Shown here in pieces: positions 45,901-57,900 of a DNA stretch of 64,000 nt. Location of the stretch: the NCBI GenBank assembly GCA_033439295.1, contig JAVTLE010000003.1, positions 2,046,001-2,110,000 of the forward strand. Reading direction: 5' to 3'. The stretch comes from Deuterostichococcus epilithicus (taxonomy: Eukaryota > Chlorophyta > Trebouxiophyceae > Prasiolales > Stichococcaceae). A program made the translations under genes and the position numbers. Every line of letters begins with the position of its first letter. Position 1 is the first letter of the stretch. The notes below the pieces were generated by a model. The model searched no databases. It was not told the origin of the DNA and worked only from the letters and a program-made list of their open reading frames with translations.

Positions 45901-47309
45901 CTGCGCCAAAGGCAAAGCGGGAGATGACATCCATGGTCTCACAAAGGCACGCCTGCGTGTGGAGTGGGACAGCCAAGAGTCAGTCTCAGAAGTGGGGGTG
46001 GACAAGCACAGAAATCATGCCACCCAGGATTAATATGCAAAATAGCGTCGTCGCCGGGGCATGCCTGGTCCATGTCGACTGTCTCTTCCGGGCCGAGCTG
46101 GTTCAGCACGGCAACGAGCTCTGCGCACGCCTCGGCGGTGAACTTGAAACCCGCCCTGTGGCAGAGGCGCAGCCGCGCATGAGTATCGGCTATCCAATGA
46201 GTGAAAGGCTGTCTGCTGAGTGAAAGCTTCGCATGGAAGCTTCGCCTGGTTCATGGACGTTTGACGCGTTCCATCTCTCACAGGCAGCAGGTCAGCCCCG
46301 CAGGCGACTGAACAAAACCTGCGACCGTCAGACCTGATGTTGGCGGGGTTGAAGGCCGGCGCCAGGCCTTTTCGGAACAGGCGCCACCAGTCGTCCGTCT
46401 GCGCTTGAGACAGCACCTACTGGGTTGCATGCTGCAACTGCAAGTGCTATCTCTGCCCAGAAGTGAAGCCATCGGTGCGGATACAGCAGTGGTCTAGCTG
46501 TTCATTGCTTGCGCAACTCACCATGCCGCTCACAAGGTCCGGGTGGCCGCTGTTCGTCATCATCTGTCAGAGAGTTCAGCACATCTCGCACTGCCTTGGA
46601 GTCTCACAGGACACGGTATACCGCTCTGTAACAGCAAAGAGGGCACTGCCGGAAGAATGCTGGTGGCAAAGCAGTGTTGCGGGCTCACCTTTGAGACGCT
46701 TACGTACACCTCCGGCACTGCAGAAGACAGCTTGCGGAATCAGGCCTTAGATATTGGCCATGAACATCGGCCATATGCAACCTCAAGCTGCATGACTCAT
46801 GCAGGCGTGGCCTTCAGGTTAGGACAAGATCACCTTTGTCAAATTGCCGTGAGTGCAGCACCTCAGAAACCACAGCCGGGTCCGAGATGACCACGACATC
46901 GACCCATGCCAGCCTGATATGATAGAATAGCCCGAAGCAGTTTGCCCAGTCGAGGATGACACGGTGCCTCCCAGGCGTGTATGAGCACTCCGCGAGATTG
47001 CCTGCGGGTGCACCCGGCGCAGAGGTCTTGGCGCGGTCGCTGCCGCACACGCCCACGCATGGCCGCGAGGACACCTGACGCTACCATTTCTGCCGATACC
47101 TATGATGCGAACGGATTGAAGGTGGCACAAAGCAGAGAACCTGCACCACGCTCACCGAGGATCAGGCTGGTTGTTTTTGGCCCTTGGAATTGGCGCCGGA
47201 GGATGAAGTTGCGCCGCAAAGTGCGGTACAGGCGCTTGACTGCCTCTGCAGCCAGAAAGCCCAGCAGCACGACGCAAGTCTTCAGCACCCATGACATCAC
47301 CGGGCTCAT
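42903..47309 (-). CDS. Cytochrome P450, copy 2
   Basis: Second member of the tandem pair. Met at 47309 starts a hydrophobic anchor (WVLKTCVVLLGFLAAEAV) then KRLYRTLRRN. Segments in order: VVVISDPAVVSEVLHSRQFD, DDWWRLFRKGLAPAFNPANI, RAGFKFTAEACAELV, ELEVERRISDPTREFTWW, MAGLLTDMRRGKG, I-helix FFAGHDTTGHTMAW (about 44918-44965), FISTHPEVEAKVVAEL, ExxR ESMRMNSVVG (about 44220-44260), RIPAGTGMWTPLYTIHNAD, PERWLEPGADYV with a Gly/Gln-rich insert, and haem loop PFSDGRRDCIGQALV (about 43190-43245), ending MRCRPRA. Segment-by-segment similarity to copy 1 indicates tandem duplication; the two have diverged at I-helix and insert. Exon borders only partly resolved. Confidence 0.9.
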
Positions 47310-47953
47310 GGCTGCTCACGGCGAGTCTTGGATGTCTGCAATTCAGGCCAGGTGCATGATGTGAATCAGCGAATGCTCTTTGAAGCGGCGGCCAACAAGC
47401 TGATTAGCGTGTTGGCAGTTCCGGCCAGGGAATCTGGATCGGCAAACTGGCCTCAGGCAAGGAGGGTCCGGCGACGTGTCTCGTCGAAACCTCGTACATA
47501 ACGTGTCATAACGTGAAGTACCTGCCTGTACCAGATGTTGGACGACCAGGAGCGGTGTGAGAAATCGATATCCACAGATGATTTGATAGCTGACACAGTT
47601 GCACCAAAGTCACCATTTCAGCGTCCAAATTGCAAGAGAATACCGAGCAGATGGCGCCACGGTGCCCGGTGAACGGGCCCCCATCATTTCAGCTTCCTGA
47701 ACATCCTGCTTCTCGAGCCTGGCAGATTTCAAGCATCAGGGACCTCACCTCTGGCCAGGTGGCCACACTTCACAATTGCAGCCTTTGTGCGAGCAGATTT
47801 TCTTGGGCCGTGGCTCCCGGGGGTCGTCCGCTGAGCCCCTTTTGGTTGATCATCACAAGTCTGCCGATCAACGTTGAGCTCTGCAGTTTGTAAAGAGGAG
47901 GCATAGCAGAAGGTACTCATCCAAGCAGCAAATAATTAACCGAATACTTAGAG
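47310..47953. other. Divergent promoter region
   Basis: Between P450 copy 2 and the small membrane-protein gene. A short open frame (47630-47893) has no protein-like features. Confidence 0.45.
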
Positions 47954-50400
47954 ATGGGCAGCCTTCGAGTCCAAGCCGCTGTGTTGCTGCTGGCAGCCTG
48001 TGCGCTCGGCAGCGCTCTCCTCAGCACAGGCTTCCAGGATGGCGACTTTGTACCCATTGCCCGGCGTGGGCAGTTCCACGAGGCAAGTTCTGCGAGATGC
48101 TGATCGCACCGATCAGCATTACGCTGTGGCATGCTCTCGTCCGACCCATGCTGGCAACGTACTGTCGCTGACATGCGCAGGTTAGGACACACTGGCATGA
48201 CCTCCTCGGCCGGCATTGCCCGCACTTTGGGCGCGACCGCGTGGTGCGACCCTGAGGCAGTGACATCTGGCAGTAGAACAGCTGCGTGCCCTGAATGTGC
48301 CGAACGGCTGCTGCATGCGGCGTGCATCCTGGCATCCTACGCCCAGCATTGAGCCGCCGGCTGTGGCATACCGCAGGTCGCGGTGCCCATCCCGCAGCCG
48401 CAAGGCTACAAAGCAGTAGATGGCTACAAGATCTCCTTCTCGGTGGCAGGTGCGGCTGGCTAAGAAAGTTTGGCTTGGGTCCAATACTGCATGGTCATGC
48501 GATACCTACAGAAGTTGCGCACGCAATGCGGGATGCGCTGCAAGTGTCTTGCATCTGGACGGCGTCTTAACGCCGCCTGACTGAGTGACTGGGTGCGGCG
48601 GAGCGCCACCGCAGGCCGGCAGCAGGCACACCTTCGGATAAACAGCAGCCGGATCACACACACCAACCTTAACAGCAAGCAACACCACGACACTGAAACA
48701 GCAAACAAACCCATCTGTACCAAAACCCTGTAGGCGACCGGTTGTACACAGCCTGGCTGCCGGTGGTGGGCAGCCGAGCGCCAGCGGTTCCAATGGTGGA
48801 CCTCACGCTCACGCGCATGGGCAACGACATCAAGTCCGTCACCGCGCAGGTGTGCATGTTCTCATTGTTTTACAGGCGTGCAGAACGTCTGTGGTGCAAG
48901 ACGGGGCATTGACCTTCGGACCTTCGGACGGAGCAACCTCTCCATCACCGACACGGCTCCGTTGCTTGTCCCAGAACCCACACCTCGAACCAGCGATGAT
49001 CGACAAAGCGCACCTGACGTGCTGCAACCGGCGTCCAGATGGAGGATGTGCCGGAGCATCACCTGGAGCAGCACCCCACACTGACGGCAGAGTTGCGCAA
49101 CAGCCTTTTCATCGTTAGAGTTTACGAACAATGTGGATATTATTACTTTAACAGCTCGTGGACGTGCTGGAGCATGGCATTGGGAGCGGCACCCCACACT
49201 GACGGAGTTTGGGTAAGGCTTTTGGGTTTCCTGTCTTGTGAACGAGCCAGGTCTCATCGAACAGCTCAGCATTTTCGTCGACAGGTGGTGGACGTGCCGG
49301 AGCACTATCTGGACCGGCACCCCGCACTGACAGCGGAGTGGGGCAATGCGACCGCGTGGCCCAAGCACCTGCTGATAGACTACCGCTGGCGCACAGCACA
49401 CGAGGTGGACGCGGTGCCCGGCATGTACGTGCTGTTCGCGACAGGTGCGCAGACTGCAACTCGACTGAAAGGCTTCCGACTTACGCAGAGTAAATCTCAT
49501 AGCACGAGGTGGGCGCCCAGCCTGGCATATGCGTGCTGTCTTGCCACCGGCGCGCAGCCTATACGCTGTTCCTTCATCGTAGCCGTCAGCCTCAAAGACC
49601 GACTTCGATATGGCTGTCGACACAGAGCATGCGCTCAGCAAGCTGCTCTGGAGGCTAGAGATGGACCCAGGTTGTCATGTTCTGCGCCCCTGGCTTACTA
49701 TTTTGGATCCTGCACATCCTTGTTCTCGCCCAGCGTCGCGGCATCCCTGCTGCGTACCTGTGGCGTACTGGCGGGCAGTTTCTGGCTGTCAACTGCTTGA
49801 CGTGGCAGAGGGAGCTATCGGAACCTGGCCTTGAGCGCACCATTTCACACCCCCTCGCTGCAGCCCTGTGACCGTCAAAGCAGTGATTCCTCATTCTGAC
49901 CGCATTGCCTCCGTGCTGCCATGCAGCGCTGCATTGCGCGTGAAGCGGGCCGGGGGTGGGGGGGGGTGGGGAGGGGGGTTGTTTGGTGCTAGTGGTCAAT
50001 TCCCTGGCATGGCGGCTACTGGTCCGTGAACACACCTGGCTCGCAGCACGGCACATGGCAATCTGTCGTGGCCCGAGCATAGACCCCTTGTTGGCTGCCG
50101 TGCCGCGCTGCTGGCAAGGCTGATGCTGGCGGCATGCTTGGCGAGGCGGGCGGCTCGCATGGCAGGCTGCATCCAGTGGCGCATCTGCTCCTCGTTCTAA
50201 CGCCCAACGCAATGTGCTGGCGCACAGCGCTGCTGGCGGGGTTGGTGCTGGCGGTCAGCTCCCTGGCGGGCAGCTCCGACAAGCTGCGGGAGTTCGTGGA
50301 CGACGTGGTGGGCGACGACTCCCCAGGCGGCGGCTGGGAGCCCGACGCCTCTGGCGGACCGCCGGTGTACCGGGCGGCAATGGCGCCAAAGGGCGACTGA
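47954..50400 (+). CDS. Conserved green-lineage membrane protein, function unknown
   Basis: Six exons (47954-48082, 48181-48240, 48377-48449, 48734-48849, 49285-49444, 50177-50400) sum to 762 nt, 253 aa, phases closing. A signal peptide (AAVLLLAACALGSALL) precedes a soluble domain with FQDGDFVPIARRGQFHE, HWHDLLGRHCPHFGRDR, VAVPIPQPQGYK, YTAWLPVVGSRAPAVPMVDL, VVDVPEHYLDRHPALTAEW and WPKHLLIDYRW. A hydrophobic C-terminal segment of one or two membrane spans follows (HLLLVLTPNAMCW, TALLAGLVLAVSSLAG), then a charged tail. I recall uncharacterised plant proteins with this order, so it looks conserved and probably secretory-pathway; that is memory, not a search. The first intron has a GC donor (GAG|GCAAGT). 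Confidence 0.8.
49036..49345 (+). repeat. Three tandem copies of exon 5 start in membrane-protein gene
   Basis: The real exon start (49285, VVDVPEHYLDRHPALTAEW) is preceded by copies at about 49036-49100 and 49150-49212. Both keep the frame gtgccggagcatcacctgga-like core and the cccacactgac motif. Confidence 0.9.
49500..49556 (+). repeat. Intronic copy of exon 5 end and donor
   Basis: Resembles 49398-49450 (GAGGTGGACGCGGTG to the donor), so here the donor side was duplicated downstream into the intron. Confidence 0.65.
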
Positions 50401-51074
50401 AGCTGTGGCGCGGGATCAGGCATCTGTTGCTGGCAGGCCATCGAGGTGTCGGCCCCAACGGCGCCAGAGGGCGACTCGATGCCAGCTGGGTCTCGAATTG
50501 CGCCAGAAGAGGGTCGAGAGCATGGCACTTAGGCATGGGGAGATGCTGCAGATGGATGCCACGAAGACCGCCGTGCTGATGTATGGCACCCGCGATCCCC
50601 CTGCTGGGACGCTCTGCTGCCGTTGCAAACGTTCTGTGAGCATCTCCTGCCCTCACATCCCATGCTCTGACCACATGTAGTACATCATAACATCCAGCGC
50701 CGTCATTATAGTGAAAGCAACCCCGGCTCTGCCCTTCTATGGGTCTCCTCCTTCTGGTACTTCTGCAGCATCGCGAAACTTGAGCTGCTCAGCGATCAGC
50801 AGATTGAAAGTCTCCGAAGCACATTATCATGAATTAAGCCATGCGAGGAGGCAAGATGATGACATCATCGAAGGATCTACTTGCTCGTGTACCAGCAACC
50901 TCGGACACCAGCCAAACTGACTTCGCGATTCGCTCAGCATATTTCAATGTCTTCTGTGAGCGGCTGCGACACGCAGCGCTGACAGTCGATTACTGCTGAC
51001 GAGACTTTTGCCTTTCGAGCAAACCCCGCAGGTGGGCCCGCAGGCTCGCACTGCAACGCATGCCATGACCCGGC
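50401..51074. other. Intergenic, nothing recognised
   Basis: 3' UTR of the membrane-protein gene and promoter of the DUF3431 gene. Confidence 0.45.
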
Positions 51075-54000
51075 ATGTTCGACAGGGAGCACCCATTGTC
51101 GGCTGTCCACGGCTACGACGCTCTGCAGAAGCACGACGGCAGACGCAAGCGGAGGCAGACTGGGAATCCCGGAGGTCATGGGCGCGCGGCACGGAGGGTT
51201 GTCATCCTTGCCGGCGCCTGCCTGCTTGTTGTCTTGATCGTCACAGGTGAATATTATATCAAGCCAATTTGTGGATTGAGTGCCCACGGCGAGTAAGAAT
51301 GAATGATATAACCGAGCATGGCCGTCGCCGAGTGCTGCAGCAAGCAGCATTACGGCCTTTCGAGCTCTGTCGAGCGTTGCGCGTGGGCTGCTCCCTTCCT
51401 CGGCTCTGCCATGACGCACCGTTTGGCCAGGTCCCGGCTGCGAAAATGACTCACCCGTCGCGGAACCCGCAACCCGCAGCGATGCGCTCTGGTGCCGGCG
51501 CTGGCATCAATCAGAGGCAGGGCCTTGGCGGCAGCGGCGCGGGCGACGGCGCAGTGCAGCGGCAGCTGCAGCAGCAGCCGCTGGACGGCGCGGCGCTTAG
51601 CCCCGCACCGCCGGAGCGTCTCATTGTGGTGGCGCGGGGGGGTGAGGACACCTCCTGGCTGCAGCTGCGCCTAGGCGCCATACCCACGGCAGTGTACCAG
51701 CAGGTGGCGAATCTAACGGAGCATCGCCTGCACTGCCGGCCGGGTGAGCCGCCTCCCTTGCGGTGCTTGTTGCGTGGGGGCCCAGATGCTGCGGGAGCGC
51801 CGCTGAACCTCCCGGCACTTGCCTGTGGCCGCTGCTGAACCTCTGCAAGCTGGAACACATGCATTTGGAGGAGCCCCATGGGCGCCACACAGGACGAGGT
51901 CTGGGAGCGCGCTGCAGCCGCGGCAGGGCTGTTACGCGCCTTGACACTGTGTGCGGTCAATGCAGGCGGGGAGCACGAGTGGCCGACGGACTGCCCGGTG
52001 TACGCATTCGACACGCAAGGCCGCGAGGCCAGCGCCTACATCCAGTACATCGTGGACCACTGGGAGGCGCTGCCCGCCAACATGCTCTTCCTGCATGCAC
52101 ACGAGTGGGTGCACTGGTGCCACTCATGATCCCGACTCGAACCTTGCTTCCGACAGAACGCTAACTCGGGCAGGCGGTGTGGCTCGCACCCCACAACTCG
52201 CAAAGCGGGTGCGACGACCGGTGCCGCCCTGCGGATGTGCGCCGACGGCCCCCTGCATATGCATGCTTGTTGACAATTGCCGGCGCCGCCGCCGCCGCCG
52301 CACCCCGTCGCATTGTGATGCACACCTGCATGGGCCGCCGCTGATGGCCCACATCTCTGGCTCGCGTTCCACTCGCAGGAACTCCTGGCACCGGCGCCAC
52401 GGCGTGGACCTGCTGCGCAAGCTGCGGTGGGGCGTGCGGCCCTTCTACAACGTGCGGCACTGGGGCATGACGGACTGGTGGGTCGGAAAGCGGCAGCCGT
52501 AGACAAACATCGAGTCAGCAGCACAAGTGGCACACACTCGTGCGTGTGCGGGAAGAGCATGCTGGCGGGTGGCGCCTCCCAGTGGTCCAGGATGTGCTGG
52601 GTGTATCGCATGCAGCCATCTGCTCCCCTGCCGACCGCACACAGAACGTCGTGCAGCCGTGCCACGAGCCTGTGCCTGTGGCGACAATCTGGAGCACGAA
52701 ACGAAGCTGCACGGATGCGGGCTGCCCAGCAACTCATGGGTCCAAGCCCCACAGGGCGCCAAGCATGCAGCAGAACCACCAGCGGCGTACCCAGCTGTGC
52801 GCCGCAAGACGTGGAGCTGGCTTGCTCCCCTGCCATGTGCAACCCCCACACGTGGCTGTTCACTCCCCCGCCACACCGCCAGTGGACCACCGCCAGGCTG
52901 CATGTCCCAAACCCTAAAACCCTGAAACCTAGTGCATGCAGGCACTGTGAGGCGAAGGGCCAAGAGGGGCCGCGCCCCTGCCACCAGCTGGGCAGCTACC
53001 TGACGCCTCGGACGCCGGAGGCGGCCTCCAGCCCCGACCTAAACCCGCCGACGGGCGCGGGGTATGGCGTGACCTTTTCGCGCCACCTCGCCAACCTGTG
53101 GGCCGACTTCTTTGAGGCAAGTTGTGCTTCGGTGGGTTCCAGGGCATGGATTTCGTGCTGGGGGTTGTCCTCCGAGGTCGAGCGGCGGCGGCAGCGGCGG
53201 CAGCAGCGGCAGCGGCGGCAGCGGCAGCAGCGGTGGCGGCAGTTGCGGCAGCAGCAGCAGCAGCCTCAGACGTCCCGCGTCGTCAACAGTTCTTGACCAC
53301 TGCGCCAGCGCTGTTGGGCCCTTCTCAAATCTCGAAACTGGGCAGAACCTGCAGCAAACACTCACCATGAGGCGGATCCTTTCTGTGCTTGCGCAGGCCG
53401 AGCTGGGAGAGCTGCCGGAGGCGGTCAATGAACCGGCCTGCAGCGCCGAGTTCATGGTGTCGCGGGAACGCGTGCGGGCACGCTCGCTCGGGTTCTACAC
53501 CAACGCCCTGGAACAGATGCAGGCACGTCATGTGCCCACCACTTGCATGCATGGCCGGCTGGACGTTATGCCCTCTCGGCTGCGCCTTACAGCCGAGTGT
53601 CTCGCACTGCATGCAAGCCAGGGCGAGCGCCGTTGCACGCTGCACTGGGACCCTGCAGTGAAGGCTGCTGCGGCACTGTCCCACAGGCGGCGCCGGAGAG
53701 CCAGTCGTGGCCCATCGCGGCGACTTTTGAGCAGATGTGGCATGCCATATTTGGCGAGCCGTACGTCATCCATGCAGCCTCCAAGTGCGACATCTACTAC
53801 TGCAGGTGCCCCCGGCGCCAGAAAATGGTCAAGTATCGGACTGAGTTCCGGCCATGTATTGGTGTTTGCGGGCGCTGGTGCTGATGCTGACGCCGATGGT
53901 GGAGCAGGGTGGCAGGCGCATGACTGCACAGGCGGCATCCCTGCAGTGCATTGTGACGGATGTTGGGAACCTTGAAGGACTCTTGCAAAGCATGCAAAAC

Positions 54001-54153
54001 ACAAGGTACGTGCGCTGTCGCTGTCTCTGCAGTAAGGACGAGGCACAGGACCCGAGCCTCGTGGCGCCGCCGGTGTCTGAGCCCTACCGACTGCCGCACC
54101 TGCCGCCGCTGGACTCAATGCCAGTGAATATGAGCACGTCTGCCCAGACGTGA
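51075..54153 (+). CDS. DUF3431 protein, type II membrane
   Basis: Eight exons (51075-51246, 51348-51743, 51966-52104, 52379-52477, 52996-53116, 53397-53522, 53687-53805, 54033-54153) sum to 1293 nt, 430 aa. A basic cytosolic head (KHDGRRKRRQTGN) leads into one membrane span (RRVVILAGACLLVVLIVTA), then the DUF3431 domain: RLIVVARGGEDTSWLQLRLG, TQGREASAYIQYIVDHWEAL, NMLFLHAHENSWHRRHGVDL, CSAEFMVSRERVRARSLGFY and FEQMWHAIFGEP. The topology matches Golgi glycosyltransferases; DUF3431 is often placed near such enzymes, but activity is unknown. Introns 5 and 6 have GC donors (GAG|GCAAGT, CAG|GCACGT). Intron 5 holds a (CGG/CAG)n tract at about 53178-53265. Confidence 0.9.
52515..52680 (-). repeat. 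Inverted intronic copy of DUF3431 exon 3
   Basis: The reverse complement matches about 51940-52125 (exon 3, IQYIVDHWEALPANMLF), reading TQHILDHWEAPPASMLF. I estimate about 85% identity over the best 90 bp by eye. It lies in the intron between exons 4 and 5 and creates an antisense reading frame that is not a gene. Confidence 0.88.
52906..52930 (+). repeat. Telomere-like CCCTAAA run in DUF3431 intron 4
   Basis: Reads caaaccctaaaaccctgaaa, C-rich on the sense strand, about 65 bp upstream of the exon 5 acceptor. Confidence 0.7.
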
Positions 54154-54943
54154 GGCCGCCGACGCCTTGCCGGTGATGATGCGTCGCGGCCTGCCGCACC
54201 TGCCGCCGCTGTGGTTGAGCACGTCCGCCCAGGCGCGAGGCGAGCTTGCAAGCTGCAGCCTCTCGCAGGCGGTGCGCAATAAGAGAACTTGTTGGGGAGA
54301 AACTCTTTTCCATTGTGGTCTTGACAACAGCTGCTTGTGTTTTCAACGTTCGTGATCCGGGCACATCCATTGTGCCGCAGCAAGCAGGGCAGTGGAACAC
54401 GACACTCTGGTCACTTAGCTGGTCATGGTGTCAAGGCACCGTCGCAAAAATCAGAATGTCACAATGATGGTATTGCCGAGCACTCAATGTCAGCCTTGGC
54501 ATTCAAACTGTGCTCCTCGTGTGTGACTGTGTGGTTTGCAAGCCTAGTTGTTCAGTCACGCACCATGCCGGCATTCGATCCCTGCTGGCGCATCTACCAG
54601 GGCTGCTGCCACCTTGGATGTTCAAAGGTAGTGAGTCTACATGACTATACAGACCGTCTCGCAAGTTTTGGTGGAAAGTTCAGTGATGTCCAATTTCGGT
54701 GCACGCAGCACGATAAAGATGAATGTAGAACCCCAATCAACAAATGCAAAGCAAGATTGTGCAGCATCAGCAGCAGGCCTCAAATCTAGACCACACAACA
54801 CCGTCGCGCCATTATTGCCAATACAACATCACCAACATCCCAGCTCACGATTGGTTGCACAGTAGCAGGTAGCAGTTTCAATTTGTGCCCAGAATTTGCA
54901 CAGCTGAGAAATCCCAAGTGGCGCAGCGTGCAGCCGCAGTATT
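54154..54943. other. Convergent 3' region
   Basis: 3' UTRs of the DUF3431 and chlorophyllase-like genes. A copy of the last DUF3431 codons (gcctgccgcacctgccgccg and flanks, about 54186-54237) lies just after the stop. No gene recognised. Confidence 0.5.
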
Positions 54944-57900
54944 CTAAGGCCCATTCGTTGACTGAAACAGGTGCGTAATTCCACTATCTCTACGGATCTG
55001 TGCTCATGAACTTGCCGATCATATCCTGCGAGCAGGAACACCTGGATGCTCAACGCATTGTTGCTGCGTCCCACACTCTCAAGAGCGCCTGCCTTGTCGT
55101 GATGCGGCCATCATGTGCGACATGCATAATTCCATCCGCTTACCGTTGTCTGCGGCCGCTGCACAAACGGCGTGTAGTAGAGCACCTGATGCGGACCAAG
55201 CCAAAGTCGGTTTAAAAGATGCATTTTTCTCAGATGCGTTTTTCTTAGCTGCTTGCTCGGAGGTGTCTGCGTCAGCGGAAAACCCGCATCTGCAGTCAGG
55301 ACCCCAGGACAGCCTGTCGACAGTCCAGACTGCACCGTTCCCAACTGCTCCCTCTAGCCAGCTCACCTCGAACAGCTCGACGGGCACCAGCAGCGCCGTC
55401 ACGATGGACAGCGTCCGCCAGAGGGGACCCAGCCAGCCGCCGGCATCGGCCCAGTGCCCAGTGACCTGTTGGGGGCAGCACCACACAGTCGAGCAGACTG
55501 CAGAGCTAGTGTGCAATGGGCGCGCCATTCAGAAAGCAGGGCTTGGGTGAAGCGCTGCGCAGACGCTGTCAGACGATGGTCGACACCACTGCTGCAGAAG
55601 GCTGGCCGGTATTCGGGTCTGCGAGTTGCCGTTGAAAAGCGGGGTGCATGGCGTCCCCACTGGTTGGAAGTGCGCCTCAATGGCTGTGCCCTGAACCCCT
55701 CCGTTGCAGGTCGTGCGAGTTGTGTTCCGCACAGCGGGTGGCACGAAACCTTGACTTTTTGGTGAAGAACTCACGGAGCTGATGCCGAGGAGCAGCGCCA
55801 GCAGGATGACATATATGGCGTAGGCGTTGATGCTCGTCAGCGCTAGGACCGCATCCTCCAGCGGCTTCGGCAGCGTGAACACCTGGAGGGCCAAAATTTT
55901 CGTGCGGTGCCGTCAGCAGCCGCAGCATGCGCAGCGCTGTGCGGAGCGGCAGCGGGGACATCTCGACACGAAAGTCGAGCCCGCAGTCAGCGGCCGCGAC
56001 GCAGCAGCCGTACGGGGGTGACGGCATCCGAGCCCCAATGTGATTTTTCAAGCACTTTGCAGTGCCCAGGTACAAGGTTGGTGTGGACGAAGCGACCTGC
56101 GGCGCGTGGCTCGAGTGGCAGCAGCGCCGCAGCCGCACACAGTACATTGTGCCATCCGTGGAATGGTGGTGCGCTGCACGCCCAGAGAGAGCAATCCGGA
56201 AGCTTTGGGGATCGTGGCAGGAGGTGAACAGCCGCGCCTTGGTGTTGGTGAGCGCGCCGGCAATGAACTCCACGCGCGGCTGCGGCTCCGAGCCGGTGCC
56301 CGCCGACAGCAACCCCGCCCGGGAGTCGGGAATGGTGACCAGCACGCCGGCAGGGAAGCGCAGCACCGTGCCGATGCCCGTCACGTCCTGCGGGCAGGGT
56401 TCACGAGCAGGGTCGGGGGCAGGACTGGCAGGCAGGGCCGAGGTGTACTTGGCGGCCCGCCGGTGCACGTTTTGACGGGACTGCTGTGCCATCGGTGTCC
56501 TGCGCTGCAATGCCTTGCGGCGATGCAATGCAGGACCGACTCACAGTCGCTATCATTACTAAGGGTCAGCTGCAGTACCCCACACGCAGCGCCTCCAGAA
56601 CGGCGGCATTTGCGGCACCACCGCCGGCCCCCAGCGTCATTGAGGAACACACCGCTCAGAAACCAACACCCTACGGGAGAAGTCAGGAAGGAAAGGAGCA
56701 AATGCGGCACCTGGTAGCCTGTGTGCGTGCCGAAGGGGAACTCGAACTTGGTGACGGCCGGCGCGGGGCTCAGGCCCTCCAGCGGTGTCACAATGTCCTT
56801 GTTGATGGTCGGCGCTGGCGCCAGGATGTCGAAGCCGCCCTGCAGCAGCGCATACGTGGATGGGGAGAGTGGTGGACGGGCCACATCTGCGGCAGCTGAC
56901 GCCGCATCCCGCAGCCTCACGGGCACACCAGATCGCCGAATAGCAAGATGCAAGGCCTAAGATGTTTTCACATATAAGCAGCCGGACGCAATCCAGATAT
57001 GCGATCAAGGTCAAAGTCTGGTGCAGAAGTTGCAAGGGCCCCCCTAGCGATGTGACCCGGCCGACAGGGTAACAATATCTCAACACGTTGTCATCAGCGT
57101 CAAGCAGTAGCTGCTGATGACTGGTGGCATGACAACAGGAGCTCTGGACCCAAATTTCGATGCACCACCCGCACGCACCTCGATGATGAGCGACTCCCCC
57201 GGCGGCTGGAAGCCCTTCCCGGTGATCACAGTCTCCGGCGACAGTGAGTCTATGGCCATATATGGGAATGGCGCCATGACCGCAAGCTTGTCAAACTTGT
57301 TTGGATAGGCTTGGACGATGGACCACGTCAGGCCACCTGCGCAGGGGGTGAGCGGGGTGCATCACCAGGCGCCACAGTGGCCACATGGTTGACCACGGCC
57401 ATCTTGAGGAGTTTGGGCCTCCGAGGGCCAAGCAAAAGCCTGCCTGCTGCCCGCCCAAATCGTTCGGAGTGTATGTGAGCCTGTTGCGGCCGTCAGCTTC
57501 AAGCGTGCCGGTTGTGCCTCCGAGGCTGTGGCTGTGGCTGTGGCTGTGATGCCGGTCTGCTTGCCAAGCATAACTCGAGAGCGTGCGGTTATGTCGGCCG
57601 CACCTCCAAGGCTGTGGCCGGAGATTCCGATTTGCTTGCCGTCGATGGGCCCGATGTCAATGCCGGCCGCAGATGCCGCCTCGTTCAGCTGTGGCTTGCC
57701 GTCCGGCCCCGGGGTGAAAAGCAGCTGCGCCACCTGCTGCGCGTCGGCGTGCACCACATCCTGCGGCGCAGGAGGAGAGAAATTTCTGTTCTGCATGTTT
57801 TCCATGTGCATCCGGGGGTGAAGCGCAACTGCGCCACCTGCTGTTGGTGTTGCGTTGTGGTGCGTCAGGGTGGTCCACACCCTGCCGCACAGAGAGCACA

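Noticed and set aside
52036-52890. 284-codon minus-strand frame with HWEAPPASMLF
   Set aside because: It is produced by the inverted copy of DUF3431 exon 3; no splice sites or start support a gene.
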